A DNA stretch of 64,000 bases from positions 1,364,001 through 1,428,000 of the forward strand of contig NZ_VLKE01000001.1 of assembly GCF_007830265.1 (NCBI RefSeq), in the 5' to 3' direction. The translations under genes were made by a program, and so were the position numbers. Under the pieces are notes generated by a model. It was not told the DNA's origin and ran no database searches. It worked only from the letters and a program-made list of their open reading frames with translations. This document shows, piece by piece, positions 1 through 9,662 of the stretch. How positions within the stretch are numbered: the first letter of the stretch is position 1; each line of letters opens with the position of its first letter. The DNA is from Micromonospora olivasterospora (GTDB lineage Bacteria; Actinomycetota; Actinomycetes; Mycobacteriales; Micromonosporaceae).

Positions 1-243
1 GAGCTGGGCCCGGTACTGCTCGAGGAGCTGGTTGGCCTCGGCCTGGGCGGCCTCGGCGCGCTTGATGCCACCCTCGATCGCATCGACGCGGGCCTGGAAC
101 GTCTGCTCCATGCGGGGGAAGACGAACTTCATCAGCACGACGCAGAGCACGATGAAGGCGATGCCACCGACCACCAGCTCCTGCCAGAGCGGGATGATCG
201 GGTTGTGGGTGGATTCACCACCCTCAGCGGCGAGCAGGAACAT
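1..243 (-). CDS. atpF: ATP synthase F0 subunit b, 5' part (cut by window edge)
   Basis: This is the first 81 codons of the peripheral-stalk subunit b, which links F1 to the membrane a/c rotor. It opens with a short periplasmic stretch (MFLLAAEGGESTHNPIIPLW), then one membrane helix (about residues 22-41), then a charged helix (RVDAIEGGIKRAEAAQAEAN) typical of the stalk coiled coil. The rest lies beyond position 1. The start ATG at 243 is preceded by a GGGAGG ribosome site. It follows atpE by 28 bases in the usual actinobacterial order atpB-atpE-atpF, so it should be part of one atp operon transcribed leftward. Confidence 0.95.
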   Translation of the reverse strand, partial: MFLLAAEGGESTHNPIIPLWQELVVGGIAFIVLCVVLMKFVFPRMEQTFQARVDAIEGGIKRAEAAQAEANQLLEQYRAQL

Positions 244-271
244 GGGAAACCTCCCGGTCTAAGGGCGGGAC

Positions 272-523
<252 letters not shown>

Positions 524-576
524 TTATCACGCGTGACGGTCACGCGGGACGACAACGGGTGGTGCGAGAAGGTGGA

Positions 577-1374
577 TCAGTGTTCCTCGGCGAGGGCGCC
601 CTGCACGTAGCTGGCGGTCAGCACGGTGAAGACGTACGCCTGCAGGCAGATCACCAGGAACTCGAGGAAGGTGAGCGCGACGGTCATCACCCAGGACAGC
701 ACCGAGACCGGGGCCAGCCAGGTGTTGGCGCTGATCATCGCGAAGCCGCCGAGCGTGAAGACCAGCAGGAGCATGTGGCCGGCGAACATGTTCGCGAAGA
801 GACGGACGGCCAGCGAGAACGGCCGGACCAGGAAGGTCGAGAAGAACTCGATCGGGATCAGAATCGGCAGGATGTACCAGGGGGCCGGCGGGATCAGCGA
901 GTTCTTGAAGTACTTCACGAAGCCGTGGTGCCGGATGCCGATCCAGTTGAACATCACGTAGCTGATCGCGGCGAGGAAGGCCGGGAAGGCGATGTGCGAG
1001 TTCGGCGAGATCTGGAAGAACGGCACGATCGCGAAGAAGTTCGTCAACAGGATGAAGCAGAACAGCGTGGTGAAGTACGGCGCGAACCGCACACCCGCGT
1101 GCCCGATCATGTCGACGGCGATGTTGTTCCGGACGAAGCCGTAGATCGACTCGGCGATCCACTGCTTCTTCGTCGGCACCAGCTGCGGCTTCCGGTAGCT
1201 GGCCAGGAAGAAGATGATCAGGACGCCGACGGCGATCCAGACCATGGCCGTGATCTTGGTGAACCAGTACGAGTTGTGCTCACCCCACGGGAGGATGCTG
1301 GGCAGGTAGAAGTCCTCCACGCTGGGTGGGAAACCTGCCGCGCCCTGTGCCAGGACGTTCGCCTGTCCGAACAC
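577..1374 (-). CDS. atpB: ATP synthase F0 subunit a
   Basis: This 265-residue membrane subunit provides the proton half-channels against the c-ring. The C-terminal half has the family hallmark with the essential arginine in the segment LVRPFSLAVRLFANMFAGH, and the last helix carries the conserved glutamine in CLQAYVFTVLTASYV. The open frame extends further upstream, but the GTG at 1374 (protein begins VFGQANVLAQ) has an AGGAAGGGA site at good spacing, so that start was chosen. It lies 11 bases after the AtpZ-like gene and just before atpE. Confidence 0.95.
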   Translation of the reverse strand: MFGQANVLAQGAAGFPPSVEDFYLPSILPWGEHNSYWFTKITAMVWIAVGVLIIFFLASYRKPQLVPTKKQWIAESIYGFVRNNIAVDMIGHAGVRFAPYFTTLFCFILLTNFFAIVPFFQISPNSHIAFPAFLAAISYVMFNWIGIRHHGFVKYFKNSLIPPAPWYILPILIPIEFFSTFLVRPFSLAVRLFANMFAGHMLLLVFTLGGFAMISANTWLAPVSVLSWVMTVALTFLEFLVICLQAYVFTVLTASYVQGALAEEH

Positions 1375-1385
1375 CGCGTCCCTTC

Positions 1386-1622
1386 CTAAGTAGGCGTGCC
1401 CAGTCGGCGGACGACCAGGACGATCCCCCCGGCCATGCCGAGCACGACGCCGATCCCGGTGGCGATGCCGCCGGTGTCGAGCCACTGGTCGACCAGCCAG
1501 CCGATGAAGCCCCACACGAGCATGCCCGCGATCAGGTAGCTGAGCGCGGTCCAACCCTGGCCGGCTCCGGTCGGAGGTTCGTCCGGGCCGCCACTGGGTC
1601 GGGGGGTTTGGTCACCAGCCAT
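1386..1622 (-). CDS. AtpZ/AtpI-family small membrane protein
   Basis: This protein of about 78 residues has two membrane helices (LSYLIAGMLVWGFIGWLVDQ and GIGVVLGMAGGIVLVVRRLG). The GWLVDQW stretch between them is typical of the AtpZ/AtpI 'gene 1' proteins found ahead of atpB. Such proteins are thought to help c-ring assembly or magnesium supply, and the exact role is not settled. The start at 1622 (MAGDQTPRPS) gives the usual length. An alternative ATG at 1646 would add eight residues, and neither has a strong ribosome site. A promoter-like pair lies upstream at 1721-1749. Confidence 0.8.
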   Translation of the reverse strand: MAGDQTPRPSGGPDEPPTGAGQGWTALSYLIAGMLVWGFIGWLVDQWLDTGGIATGIGVVLGMAGGIVLVVRRLGTPT

Positions 1623-1720
1623 GACGGGGCGAACGATATCAGCCATGCAGACGAGGCTGTGCCTCACCCCCCGCACAACCGTCGTTGTGTGGGCGTCGGG
1701 CGGGAAAATCGTCTGTGGGC

Positions 1721-1749
1721 ACGCTACTCCCCTCACGCCAGCGAGAGAA
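1721..1749 (-). promoter_or_regulatory. Candidate promoter for the atp genes
   Basis: On the minus strand TTCTCT (1744-1749) and TAGCGT (1721-1726) are separated by exactly 17 bases. They lie in the otherwise non-coding 182-base gap between the AtpI-like gene and the AtpZ-like gene. This would allow atpZ-atpB-atpE-atpF to be transcribed separately from glyA. The -35 box is weak, so this is a prediction. Confidence 0.35.
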
Positions 1750-1804
1750 TGACCGGTACCGGACACATTGGCGCGTCGTCCGAAGCGTGGGACGGCGGGG
1801 CGGA

Positions 1805-2236
1805 TCAGCCCTGCTGGCGGCGGGTGTGCACCGTGGTCAGCCACCAGATGTGCACGCCGGTCCACACCGCCACGCCGGCCGCGATGCCGAGGCAGAGCGG
1901 GACCAGCCCCGCCCAGCCGCTCGACGCGACCAGCACCATCACCCCGCCGAGCAGGGTGAGCTTGGCGACGTAAAGGCCGACGCCGAACGGCAACACCAAC
2001 TGCGGGTTGCGGGCGTCGGCCCAGGCCAGCACGACCGTGGTCAGCGTGTAGCTGAGGGCGGTGACGGCCACCCCGGCGGCCACCCCGAGCGCCGCGTCGG
2101 CGCCGCCGGTGACGCCGCCGACGGCCGCGCCGAGCGCCGCCAGCACCACCGAGGAGAGCACCAGCACCGGCAGGTGGCGCAGCCGCCAGCCCCGGTCCGC
2201 GGCGGCCCGCGCCGCGTCCGCCGTCGGCTCAGCCAC
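1805..2236 (-). CDS. AtpI-like four-helix membrane protein
   Basis: This 143-residue protein has four predicted membrane helices (about residues 24-46, 50-72, 83-105 and 110-134) after a short charged N-terminus, and ends with HTRRQQG. No catalytic motif is visible. Its place directly upstream of the atp cluster matches the 'ATP synthase I' proteins of actinobacteria, which is the main reason for the name. It overlaps the 3' end of glyA by eight bases, so it is probably translated from the same message. Confidence 0.7.
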   Translation of the reverse strand: MAEPTADAARAAADRGWRLRHLPVLVLSSVVLAALGAAVGGVTGGADAALGVAAGVAVTALSYTLTTVVLAWADARNPQLVLPFGVGLYVAKLTLLGGVMVLVASSGWAGLVPLCLGIAAGVAVWTGVHIWWLTTVHTRRQQG

Positions 2237-3545
2237 GGGGGTACGCCGGGAAGGCGGCGACCAGGTCGGCCACGTCGGCGGCGATCCGGGTCAGCTCGTC
2301 GGCGCCGCCGGGGGCGGCCGGGTCGGTACGCACCGCGCGGGCGATGAGCGCGGCGACCTGCCGCATCTCCCCCTCCCGCATGCCCTGGGTGGTGACGCTC
2401 GGGGTGCCCACCCGGACGCCGGAGGCGACCATCGGCTTCTGCGGGTCGTACGGGATCGCGTTCTTGTTCAGGGTGATCGTCGCGGCGTCGCAGCGGGCCT
2501 CGGCCTCCGCGCCGGTCACCCCGGCCTCCCGCAGGTCGACCAGCGCGAGGTGGGTGTCCGTGCCCCCGGACACCGGGCGCATGCCCTCGGCGGCCAGCCC
2601 GTCGGCGAGCGCCCGGGCGTTGGCCACCACCTGGGCGGCGTACGCCCGGAACTCCGGCTGGGCGGCCTCGCGCAGGGCGACCGCCTTGGCCGCGACGGCG
2701 TGCATCAGCGGGCCGCCCTGGGTGAACGGGAAGACGGCCTTGTCGATCCGCTGGGCCAGCGACTCCCGGCAGAGGATCATGCCGCCGCGCGGGCCGCGCA
2801 GCACCTTGTGGGTGGTGAAGCAGACGACGTCGGCGTACGGCACCGGCGACGGGATGGCCCCGCCCGCGACCAGCCCGATGAAGTGCGCGGCGTCCACCAT
2901 CAGGTAGGCGTCCACCTCGTCGGCGATCTCGCGGAACCGGGCGAAGTCGATCAGCCGCGGATAGGCGGTCGCCCCGCAGATGATCATTTTTGGCCGGTGC
3001 GCGAGGGCCAGGTCGCGCACCTCGTCGTAGTCGATCAGCTCCGTGTCGCGGCGGACCCGGTAGCCGACGGTGGCGAACCACCGGCCGGAGAAGTTCACCC
3101 GGCTGCCGTGGGTCAGGTGCCCGCCGTGCGGCAGGTCCATCGCCAGCACCGTGTCGCCCGGCTGCACCAGCGCGGCGTACGCGGCCAGGTTGGCGCTCGC
3201 CCCGGAGTGCGGCTGGAGGTTGGCGTGCTCGGCGCCGAACAACTCCTTCGCCCGGGCAAGGCCGATCTCCTCGGCCCGGTCCACCTCGCCGCAGCCGCCG
3301 TAGTAGCGCCGGCCCGGGTAGCCCTCGGCGTACTTGTTGGTCAGCGTCGAGCCGAGCACGGCGAGGACCGCCGGCGAGGTCAGGTTCTCGCTGGCGATCA
3401 GCTGCAGGCCGCCGCGCAGCCGGTCCAACTCGCCGAGCACCACCCCCGCTATCTCCGGGTCGGTGGCGCTGAGCTGGTCGAAGTCCGGCCCCCAGAAGGT
3501 GCTCGTCGCGTTCTCCACGACGAAGAAGTCTATGGGGCCGCACAC
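2229..3545 (-). CDS. glyA: Serine hydroxymethyltransferase
   Basis: This PLP enzyme of 438 residues interconverts serine and glycine with tetrahydrofolate, supplying one-carbon units. Visible family features are [15 protein letters not shown], the [12 protein letters not shown] segment, and the PLP-lysine region [18 protein letters not shown] (Schiff-base Lys in THK). The start is uncertain. ATG 3545 adds about nine residues that look non-conserved, while an internal GTG would begin [10 protein letters not shown]. Neither has a good ribosome site, and only eight bases separate the gene from the divergent SDR gene, so a leaderless message is possible. It overlaps the AtpI-like gene downstream. 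Confidence 0.93.
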   Translation of the reverse strand: MCGPIDFFVVENATSTFWGPDFDQLSATDPEIAGVVLGELDRLRGGLQLIASENLTSPAVLAVLGSTLTNKYAEGYPGRRYYGGCGEVDRAEEIGLARAKELFGAEHANLQPHSGASANLAAYAALVQPGDTVLAMDLPHGGHLTHGSRVNFSGRWFATVGYRVRRDTELIDYDEVRDLALAHRPKMIICGATAYPRLIDFARFREIADEVDAYLMVDAAHFIGLVAGGAIPSPVPYADVVCFTTHKVLRGPRGGMILCRESLAQRIDKAVFPFTQGGPLMHAVAAKAVALREAAQPEFRAYAAQVVANARALADGLAAEGMRPVSGGTDTHLALVDLREAGVTGAEAEARCDAATITLNKNAIPYDPQKPMVASGVRVGTPSVTTQGMREGEMRQVAALIARAVRTDPAAPGGADELTRIAADVADLVAAFPAYPRG

Positions 3546-3553
3546 TGGAGGCC

Positions 3554-5026
3554 GTGAGATGCCTCGTCACGGGCGCCACCGGGTACGTCGGTGGGCGCCT
3601 CGCGCCCCGGCTGCTCGCCGAGGGACACACCGTACGCTGCCTGGCCCGTCACGCCGGCCGGCTGCGCGACGTGCCGTGGGCCGCGGACGCCGAAATCGCC
3701 GAGGCGGACCTGCGCGCGCCGGAGACCCTGCCGGCCGCGTTCGACGGCGTGGACGTCGCGTACTACCTCGTGCACTCGCTCGGGCAGGCCGGCTTCGCGA
3801 AGGCCGACCGGGAGGCGGCGGCGAACTTCGCCGCCGCGGCCCGCGGCGCTGGCGTACGGCGGATCGTCTACCTCGGCGGGCCGGAGCCGGCGGCGGCCGA
3901 CCGGGCCGAGTCGCCGCACCTGCGCTCGCGGGCCGAGGTGGGACGGATCCTGCTGGCCAGCGGGGTGCCGACGGCGGTGCTGAGGGCGGCGGTGATCATC
4001 GGGTCGGGTTCGGCGTCGTTCGAGATGCTGCGGTACCTGACCGAGCGGCTGCCCGTGATGCTCACCCCGCGCTGGGTCCGCAGCCGGGTCCAGCCGGTCG
4101 CCGTCCGGGACGTGCTGCGCTACCTGGCCGGCTGCGCCACCCTGCCGCCGGAGGTCAACCGCGCCTTCGACATCGGCGGCCCCGACGTGCTCACCTTCGA
4201 GGCCATGATGCAGCGGTACGCCTACGTCGCCGGGCTGCGCCGGCGGGTCGTCGTGCGGGTACGGCCGCTGACCCCGGCGCTGTCCTCGTACTGGGTCGGG
4301 CTGGTCACGCCGGTGCCGAACGCGATCGCCCGCCCGCTGGTGGAGAGCCTGACCCACGAGTCGGTGGCCCACGAGCACGACATCGCCCGGTACGTCCCGG
4401 ACCCGCCGGGCGGGCTGACCGGCTTCGACGACGCGGTGCGGCTGGCGCTGGCCAAGGTCCGCGACGCGGCGGTGGAGACCCGCTGGTCCACCGCGAGCGT
4501 GCCGAACGCCCCGGCCGAGCCGCTGCCCAGCGACCCGGGGTGGGCCGGCGGCACCGCCTACACCGACGTACGCACCCGCGCCGTGGACGCGCCGCCGGCC
4601 GCGCTCTGGCGGGTGATCGAGGGCGTCGGCGGGGAGCACGGCTGGTACTCCTTCCCGCTCGCCTGGGCGGTGCGCGGCTGGCTGGACCGGCTGGTCGGCG
4701 GCGTCGGGCTGCGCCGGGGCCGGCGCGACCCGCACCACCTGCGGGTCGGCGAGGCGCTGGACTTCTGGCGGGTCGAGGAGATCGAGCCGGGGCGGCTGCT
4801 GCGGCTGCGCGCCGAGATGCGGCTGCCCGGCCGCGCCTGGCTGGAGATGCGCGCCGAGCCCGCCGACGGGGGCCGCAGCCGGTACGTCCAGCGCGCCGTC
4901 TTCCTCCCCCGCGGGCTCGCCGGCCACGCCTACTGGAGCTCGGTGGCCCCGTTCCACGCGGTCGTCTTCGGCGGCATGGCCCGCAACATCGCCCGGGGCG
5001 CCGAGCGGGTCGCCGCCCGCTCCTGA
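3554..5026 (+). CDS. SDR-family NAD(P)-binding protein with DUF2867 domain
   Basis: This 490-residue protein joins two parts. Residues 1 to about 300 form an atypical short-chain dehydrogenase Rossmann fold with the dinucleotide motif [15 protein letters not shown] near the start and the tyrosine-containing [11 protein letters not shown] segment. The C-terminal part (about 320-490) fits the START-like DUF2867 domain ([19 protein letters not shown]). Such fusions are common in actinobacteria, and their substrate is unknown. The GTG start at 3554 has GGAGG only two bases away, which is tight. It is divergent from glyA with an eight-base gap. Confidence 0.85.
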   Translation: MRCLVTGATGYVGGRLAPRLLAEGHTVRCLARHAGRLRDVPWAADAEIAEADLRAPETLPAAFDGVDVAYYLVHSLGQAGFAKADREAAANFAAAARGAGVRRIVYLGGPEPAAADRAESPHLRSRAEVGRILLASGVPTAVLRAAVIIGSGSASFEMLRYLTERLPVMLTPRWVRSRVQPVAVRDVLRYLAGCATLPPEVNRAFDIGGPDVLTFEAMMQRYAYVAGLRRRVVVRVRPLTPALSSYWVGLVTPVPNAIARPLVESLTHESVAHEHDIARYVPDPPGGLTGFDDAVRLALAKVRDAAVETRWSTASVPNAPAEPLPSDPGWAGGTAYTDVRTRAVDAPPAALWRVIEGVGGEHGWYSFPLAWAVRGWLDRLVGGVGLRRGRRDPHHLRVGEALDFWRVEEIEPGRLLRLRAEMRLPGRAWLEMRAEPADGGRSRYVQRAVFLPRGLAGHAYWSSVAPFHAVVFGGMARNIARGAERVAARS

Positions 5027-5063
5027 GCCGTGTCCGGCCCGCTCGGCACCGGCCGGGGCCGGA

Positions 5064-7178
5064 TCAGTTGCCGGTCCGCTCGGCCGTCCGCCGGAAGGCG
5101 ACCGACTCACTGGGCGGAACGAAGTCGCGCGCCGGCTGACCGCGCAGGGTGTCGGAGAGGACCCGGCCGACGACGTCGATCAGGTCGGACACGACGGCCC
5201 CGCCGACGGCGTCCTGCGGGTCGTCGGGGTTCGCCGCCATCGAGGCGACGGCGAGCTGCGGGGTGAAGGCGACCACCGTCTCCGTCCCGTTGTGCTCCGA
5301 ACTGCCGGTCTTGCCGGCCACCGGCCGGCGCAGCCGCTCCCGCAGGTCGGGGGCCGTGCCGCCGTCGCACTCGCGGTACATCGACTGGTCCCCCACCGGG
5401 CAGCGGGCGGCGTCCGTCGCGGCCCGGGCCACCTCGGGGTCGAGCACCGGTCGGCACTCGGGACGCCCGGCGGCGACCGGCTGGCCGGCGCCGTCGGTGA
5501 TCGAGACGATGGGCGTGGGCGCGCAGTATGTCCCCTCCGCCGCCAGCGTCGCGTACGCGTTGGCCAGGTCGAGCGGGGTCGTGGCGGAGACGCCCAGGGT
5601 GAACGGCCCCCAGCCCTTCGCGCCGTATCGGGCCAGCCGGGCGTCGGACGCGGAACGGAACTTGATGCCGAGCCGCTGGGCCATCTCGACCGCCCGGTCC
5701 GCGCCGACCCGCTCGATCAGCCAGGCGAAGTACGTGTTGACCGAGCGTCCGAAGGCGTCCCACATCGTCCGGTAGCCGTCCATCGACGGGTCCGCGTTGG
5801 ACGGGCACCACCGCCCGTCGCAGGAGGCGGGCCCGCCACCGGTCGGGTACCCCGTGACGAGGCGGCCCGGGGCGTCGAAATCGGTGGCCAGCGGCAGCCC
5901 GGCCTCCAGCGCGGCGAGCATGGTGAAGAGCTTGAAGGTCGAGCCGGCCTGGTAGCCCTCGATCGCCCCGCCCCCCGCCACGAGCTGGTTGACCGTGTTC
6001 GGGCGGTTCTTCCAGCCCGGCGGGTTGGCCGCCACGCTGTAGTTCCGGTTCACCGCCAGGGCGAGGACCCGGCCCGTGCCCGGCTGCACCACGGCGGTCG
6101 GCGCCGCGCGGCGGTCGTCGACGTCGTAGGTCCGCAGCACCTGCTCCATGGCGCTCTGCTGCACGGCCGGGTCGAACGAGGAGACGATCCGGAAGCCGCC
6201 CCGGCGCAGGGTGCGCTGCCGCTCGTCCGGGTTCGCGCCGAACGCCGGCTGCTCGCTCCACCAGCGGCTGAACCAGTCGCAGAAGAAGCCCCAGTCCTGG
6301 TGCTGCTCGGGCACCGCCGTGCAGTCGTTCGGCGTCGCGCTCGGCTTCAGCGCCAACTGCTCGGCCTTGGCCGCCGCCGCCGCGTCGGGCGCGACGTGGC
6401 CGGCCTTGACCAACTGGTCCAGCACGTACGCCCGGCGGGCCAGCGCCGCGTCGGCGTCGCCGTTGATCGGGTCGTCGGTGTGCGGCGACTGGACCAGCCC
6501 GGCGAGCAGGCTCGCCTCGGCGAGGGTGAGCTCGCTCGGCGGCTTGGAGAAGTACCGCTTGCTGGCGGCGGCCACCCCGTACGCCCCGGCGCCGAAGTAC
6601 GCGATGTTGAGGTAGCGGCCGAGGATCTCGTCCTTGTTCAGCTTCTGCTCCAGCGCCAGGGCGTACCGCATCTCCTTGAGCTTGCGGGCCTTCGTGATCT
6701 CGGTGGCCTTGGCCCGCTGGTCCTCGGTCAGCCGCGGGTCCGTGCCGAGCACGTTGCGGACGTACTGCATGGTCAGCGTGGAGGCGCCCTGCCGGTTTCC
6801 CCCGTCGCGGGTGTTGACCGTGAGCGCCCGCAGCACGCCCCGCACGTCCACGCCGTGGTGCTGGTAGAACCGGACGTCCTCGGCGGCGACGATCGCCTGG
6901 CGCATCACCGGCGCCACCTCGGCCAGCGGCACGTCCACCCGGTCCTCGGCGTAGAACGAGGTGATCGGAGTGGTGCCGTCTTTGGCGTAGAGGGTGGACC
7001 GCTGGGCAGTCGGCGGCGTCAGCAGCGAATCGGGCAGGCCGCCGGTGAGGCCCGCGAGTTGGCTGGCGCCGACCCCGTACACCAGCGCGGCCGGCAGTGC
7101 CACGACCGCGAGCGCCAGGCCGGCGAGCGCGCCGGCGATCAGGACGGTGAACAGCTTGTCGAGACGAACCCGGATCAT
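5064..7178 (-). CDS. Class A penicillin-binding protein (transglycosylase/transpeptidase)
   Basis: This 704-residue bifunctional peptidoglycan synthase has one N-terminal membrane helix (about 10-38). The GT51 glycosyltransferase domain carries its catalytic glutamate in AAEDVRFYQHHG (E100) and the QGASTLTMQYVRN motif. The transpeptidase domain has SxxK (STFK, 413-416), SVN (479-481) and KTG (623-625), all intact. It lacks the PASTA repeats seen in some relatives. The start at 7178 has a GGGGAGAG site five bases upstream, which fixes it over longer in-frame options. It is separated from the upstream phosphatase gene by about 200 bases that hold a hairpin. Confidence 0.93.
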   Translation of the reverse strand: MIRVRLDKLFTVLIAGALAGLALAVVALPAALVYGVGASQLAGLTGGLPDSLLTPPTAQRSTLYAKDGTTPITSFYAEDRVDVPLAEVAPVMRQAIVAAEDVRFYQHHGVDVRGVLRALTVNTRDGGNRQGASTLTMQYVRNVLGTDPRLTEDQRAKATEITKARKLKEMRYALALEQKLNKDEILGRYLNIAYFGAGAYGVAAASKRYFSKPPSELTLAEASLLAGLVQSPHTDDPINGDADAALARRAYVLDQLVKAGHVAPDAAAAAKAEQLALKPSATPNDCTAVPEQHQDWGFFCDWFSRWWSEQPAFGANPDERQRTLRRGGFRIVSSFDPAVQQSAMEQVLRTYDVDDRRAAPTAVVQPGTGRVLALAVNRNYSVAANPPGWKNRPNTVNQLVAGGGAIEGYQAGSTFKLFTMLAALEAGLPLATDFDAPGRLVTGYPTGGGPASCDGRWCPSNADPSMDGYRTMWDAFGRSVNTYFAWLIERVGADRAVEMAQRLGIKFRSASDARLARYGAKGWGPFTLGVSATTPLDLANAYATLAAEGTYCAPTPIVSITDGAGQPVAAGRPECRPVLDPEVARAATDAARCPVGDQSMYRECDGGTAPDLRERLRRPVAGKTGSSEHNGTETVVAFTPQLAVASMAANPDDPQDAVGGAVVSDLIDVVGRVLSDTLRGQPARDFVPPSESVAFRRTAERTGN

Positions 7179-7294
7179 CAGCTCTCCCCGCAGGAGCCGG
7201 TCAGGTGCGGACCCGTCCAGCATGGCTACGCAACGGCTCAAACCCGACCCTTTTTCCCGAAAGGGGTACGGATTCCACGGGGAGAACAAGCGAC

Positions 7295-7323
7295 GCGGGG
7301 CCGGACACGACGCCCGGCCCCGC
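7295..7323 (-). terminator. Hairpin between phosphatase and PBP genes
   Basis: GCGGGGCCGG (7295-7304) and CCGGCCCCGC (7314-7323) form a perfect ten-base stem with a nine-base loop, just downstream of the phosphatase stop. There is no T-run, as is usual in very GC-rich actinobacteria. Confidence 0.5.
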
Positions 7324-7378
7324 CGATACCCGGCCGGGCCCCGTCCGGCGGTCACCCGGAGGGCGGCCCGGGCGGCCG

Positions 7379-7990
7379 TCAGGGCAGCAGGGCCGCGGCC
7401 AGCGGGTGGACGGTCTCCTCGATCTCGTCGGCCACCCGGCTGAAGCACTGGTCGCCGCGCCCCCACGGGTCGTCGAGGTCGTCGGTGTGCAGCGGGGAGG
7501 CGCCCTGCCGGGCGGCGTCCACGGCGGCGACCAGGGCCAGCCCCCGGGCGTACGCGGCCTCCGGGCCGGCGTCGGCCGGCGGCAGCGCGGCGGCGTCGAC
7601 GGCGCCCAGCAGCCGGCCGAACTCGCCCAGCACGAAGGTGCGGGACGCGGCGTCGGGCCGCAGCGCCACGACGTACTCCTGCTGGTCGGCGGTGGCGGTG
7701 AGCACGAGGTCGGCGGCGTCGATGAGGTCGGAGCGCAGCTTGCGGGCGGCGAACCCGGCGACGTCGCCGCCGCGCGAGACCACCTGCCGGGCGGCCGGCG
7801 GGTTCATCTCCTCGCCCGCGTGCCAGCCGCCGGTGCCGGCGCTGTGGCTGTGCAGCAACTCGTCCGCGCCGACCGGGTCCAGGCCGCGCCGCGCCAGCCG
7901 CTCGCGGACGGCCAGCGCCAGCAGCCGCTCGGCCATGGGCGAGCGGCAGATGTTGCCCATGCAGACGTGCAGGACGGTGAACGGCGGCAC
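7379..7990 (-). CDS. Low-molecular-weight protein tyrosine phosphatase
   Basis: This 203-residue protein has the phosphatase P-loop near its N-terminus: CMGNICRSP fits C-x5-R-S, with catalytic Cys10 and Arg16. The acid loop near the end reads DDLDDPWGRG and supplies the general-acid aspartate. It is longer than the classic 150-residue enzymes because of an insert around residues 85-150. Homologues include bacterial YwlE-like enzymes and arsenate reductases. The C-terminal D-P motif favours a phosphatase. It follows tsaC with a one-base gap, so the two are probably co-transcribed. Confidence 0.88.
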   Translation of the reverse strand: MPPFTVLHVCMGNICRSPMAERLLALAVRERLARRGLDPVGADELLHSHSAGTGGWHAGEEMNPPAARQVVSRGGDVAGFAARKLRSDLIDAADLVLTATADQQEYVVALRPDAASRTFVLGEFGRLLGAVDAAALPPADAGPEAAYARGLALVAAVDAARQGASPLHTDDLDDPWGRGDQCFSRVADEIEETVHPLAAALLP

Positions 7991-7991
7991 C

Positions 7992-8636
7992 TCAGCCCAC
8001 CCGGCTCTCGACGATGTCGGGCACCACGTCCCGCAGCTTCTCCATCGGGATCGCCCCGCCGCGCACCACCCGGGGCACGTCCCCGGTGAGGTCGACGATC
8101 GTGCTCGGCACCGGGTCCGGGCACGGCCCGGCCTCCAGGTACGCCCGCACGGCGTAACCGAGCTGGTCCCGGGCCTCCTCGGCGGTGACCGCGGCCGCCT
8201 GGCCGATCCGGTTGGCCGAGGCGACCGCCATCGGGCCGGTCTCCCGCAGCACCTCCAGCGCGACCGGGTGCAGCGGCATCCGCACGGCGACGGTGCCGCT
8301 GTCGTCGCCGAGGTCCCACGACAGGCTCGGCGAGTGCTCGATCACGATGGTCAGCGCGCCCGGCCAGAACGCCTCGACCAGGTCGCGGGCCGCCCGCGGA
8401 AGCGAGAAGGTCAGCCCGTCGAGGGTGTGCCGGGAGCCGATCAGCACCGGTGGCGCCTGCCGGGTGCCGCCCTTGGCGTCCGCGAGCGCCTTCACCGCGT
8501 ACGGCGTGAAGGCGTCGGCGCCGATCCCGTAGACCGTGTCCGTCGGCAGGACGACCAGTTCGCCGTTCTTGACCGCCTCGATGGCAGCGGCGACGCCGCG
8601 GTCCCGGTCGGCCGGCGACCGGCAGTCGTAGAGCAT
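7992..8636 (-). CDS. tsaC: L-threonylcarbamoyladenylate synthase
   Basis: This YrdC/Sua5-family enzyme makes threonylcarbamoyl-AMP from threonine, bicarbonate and ATP, the first step of the t6A tRNA modification. Of its 214 residues the signature is the KNGELVVLPTDTVYGIGADA region near residue 25, with later PGALTIVIEHSP and TGPMAVASANRIG motifs. The chosen start (MLYDCRSPAD) matches actinobacterial relatives; an ATG at 8657 would add seven residues. It lies between prmC and the tyrosine phosphatase, the usual prfA-prmC-tsaC neighbourhood. Confidence 0.9.
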   Translation of the reverse strand: MLYDCRSPADRDRGVAAAIEAVKNGELVVLPTDTVYGIGADAFTPYAVKALADAKGGTRQAPPVLIGSRHTLDGLTFSLPRAARDLVEAFWPGALTIVIEHSPSLSWDLGDDSGTVAVRMPLHPVALEVLRETGPMAVASANRIGQAAAVTAEEARDQLGYAVRAYLEAGPCPDPVPSTIVDLTGDVPRVVRGGAIPMEKLRDVVPDIVESRVG

Positions 8637-8750
8637 CACGAGGAGCCAGTCTGCCACGCCGCGGCCCGGTCGGCGTGCGCGGCGTTCCCGCCCCCCGGCC
8701 TGGGGACGCGTCGTTCCCGGCGACGCGTGCCCGCGCCGGCGGGGACGACG

Positions 8751-9653
8751 TCAGCGTGCCCGGCGAAGGGCGGTGGCGAAGCGGGGCCGCCCCGCCAGGT
8801 CCCGGTGCTCCTCCACCACCTCGTACCGGCCGTCGGCGGCGAGCAGGGCGGGCACCGCGCCGCCGTGCGTGTCGTCGTGCTCGACGCCGAGCACCCCGCC
8901 GGGGCGCAGCAGCTCCGCGGCGCGCGCCACCACCGGCCTGATCACCGCAAGCCCGTCCGCGCCGCCGAAGACCGCCTCGTCCGGGTCGTGGGCGGCCACC
9001 TCCGGGGGTACGGCCACCGCGCGGGGCACGTACGGCGGGTTGCACAGCAGCACGTCCACCCGCCCGGCCAGCTCCGCCAGCAGGTCCGGGGCGGTGACGT
9101 CGGCGGCGACCACCGCCACCGGCCGGTCCCCGGCGGCGATCCGGTCGGCGGCGTTGCGGCGCAGCCACCGCAGCGCGTCCGGCGACCGCTCCACCGCCAC
9201 CACCCGGGCGTCGGGCGCCTCCTGAGCGACCGAGAGCGCGATCGCGCCCGAGCCGCTGCACAGGTCCACCACCAGCGGGCGCCCGGCCCCCCGGGCCCGG
9301 TCGATCCCCCAGCCGGCGAGCAGCTCGGTCTCCGGCCGGGGCACGAAGACGCCCGGGCCGACCGCCAGCTCCAGGTGCCGGAAGGCGGCGCTGCCGGTGA
9401 GGTGCTGCAACGGCTCCCGGGCCACCCGGCGGGCGACCAGGTCGTCGTACCGGTCGAGCTGGTCCGGGGTGAGGCCGCCGGCCAGCGCCAGCCGACCCCG
9501 GGAGACCCCCAGCACGTACGCGGCCAGCAGCTCGGCCTCGGCGCGGGGCGCCTCGATCCCCGCCGCGCCGAGGGCGCGGGCCGCCCGCGCCACGACCGCC
9601 GAGGGGCGCAGGCGTTCTGTCCCTTCGGACGGGTGTTGCGGGAAAGGGGTCAC
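8751..9653 (-). CDS. prmC: Peptide chain release factor N5-glutamine methyltransferase
   Basis: This 300-residue SAM-dependent enzyme methylates the glutamine of the GGQ motif of release factors. It has an N-terminal helical domain, a SAM motif (VVDLCSGSGAIALS) and the substrate motif NPPY (LLCNPPYVP). The start appears to be GTG 9653 (VTPFPQHPSEG), because the longer open frame upstream is antisense to a diguanylate cyclase gene. It has no ribosome site and is only nine bases from that divergent gene. Its natural partner prfA lies just beyond that gene. Confidence 0.9.
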   Translation of the reverse strand: MTPFPQHPSEGTERLRPSAVVARAARALGAAGIEAPRAEAELLAAYVLGVSRGRLALAGGLTPDQLDRYDDLVARRVAREPLQHLTGSAAFRHLELAVGPGVFVPRPETELLAGWGIDRARGAGRPLVVDLCSGSGAIALSVAQEAPDARVVAVERSPDALRWLRRNAADRIAAGDRPVAVVAADVTAPDLLAELAGRVDVLLCNPPYVPRAVAVPPEVAAHDPDEAVFGGADGLAVIRPVVARAAELLRPGGVLGVEHDDTHGGAVPALLAADGRYEVVEEHRDLAGRPRFATALRRAR

Positions 9654-9662
9654 GACATAATC

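Noticed and set aside
5292..9640. Very long plus-strand frame (up to 1894 codons) reaching the diguanylate cyclase
   Set aside because: Only the last 437 codons are a real protein; the rest is antisense to the PBP, phosphatase, tsaC and prmC genes.
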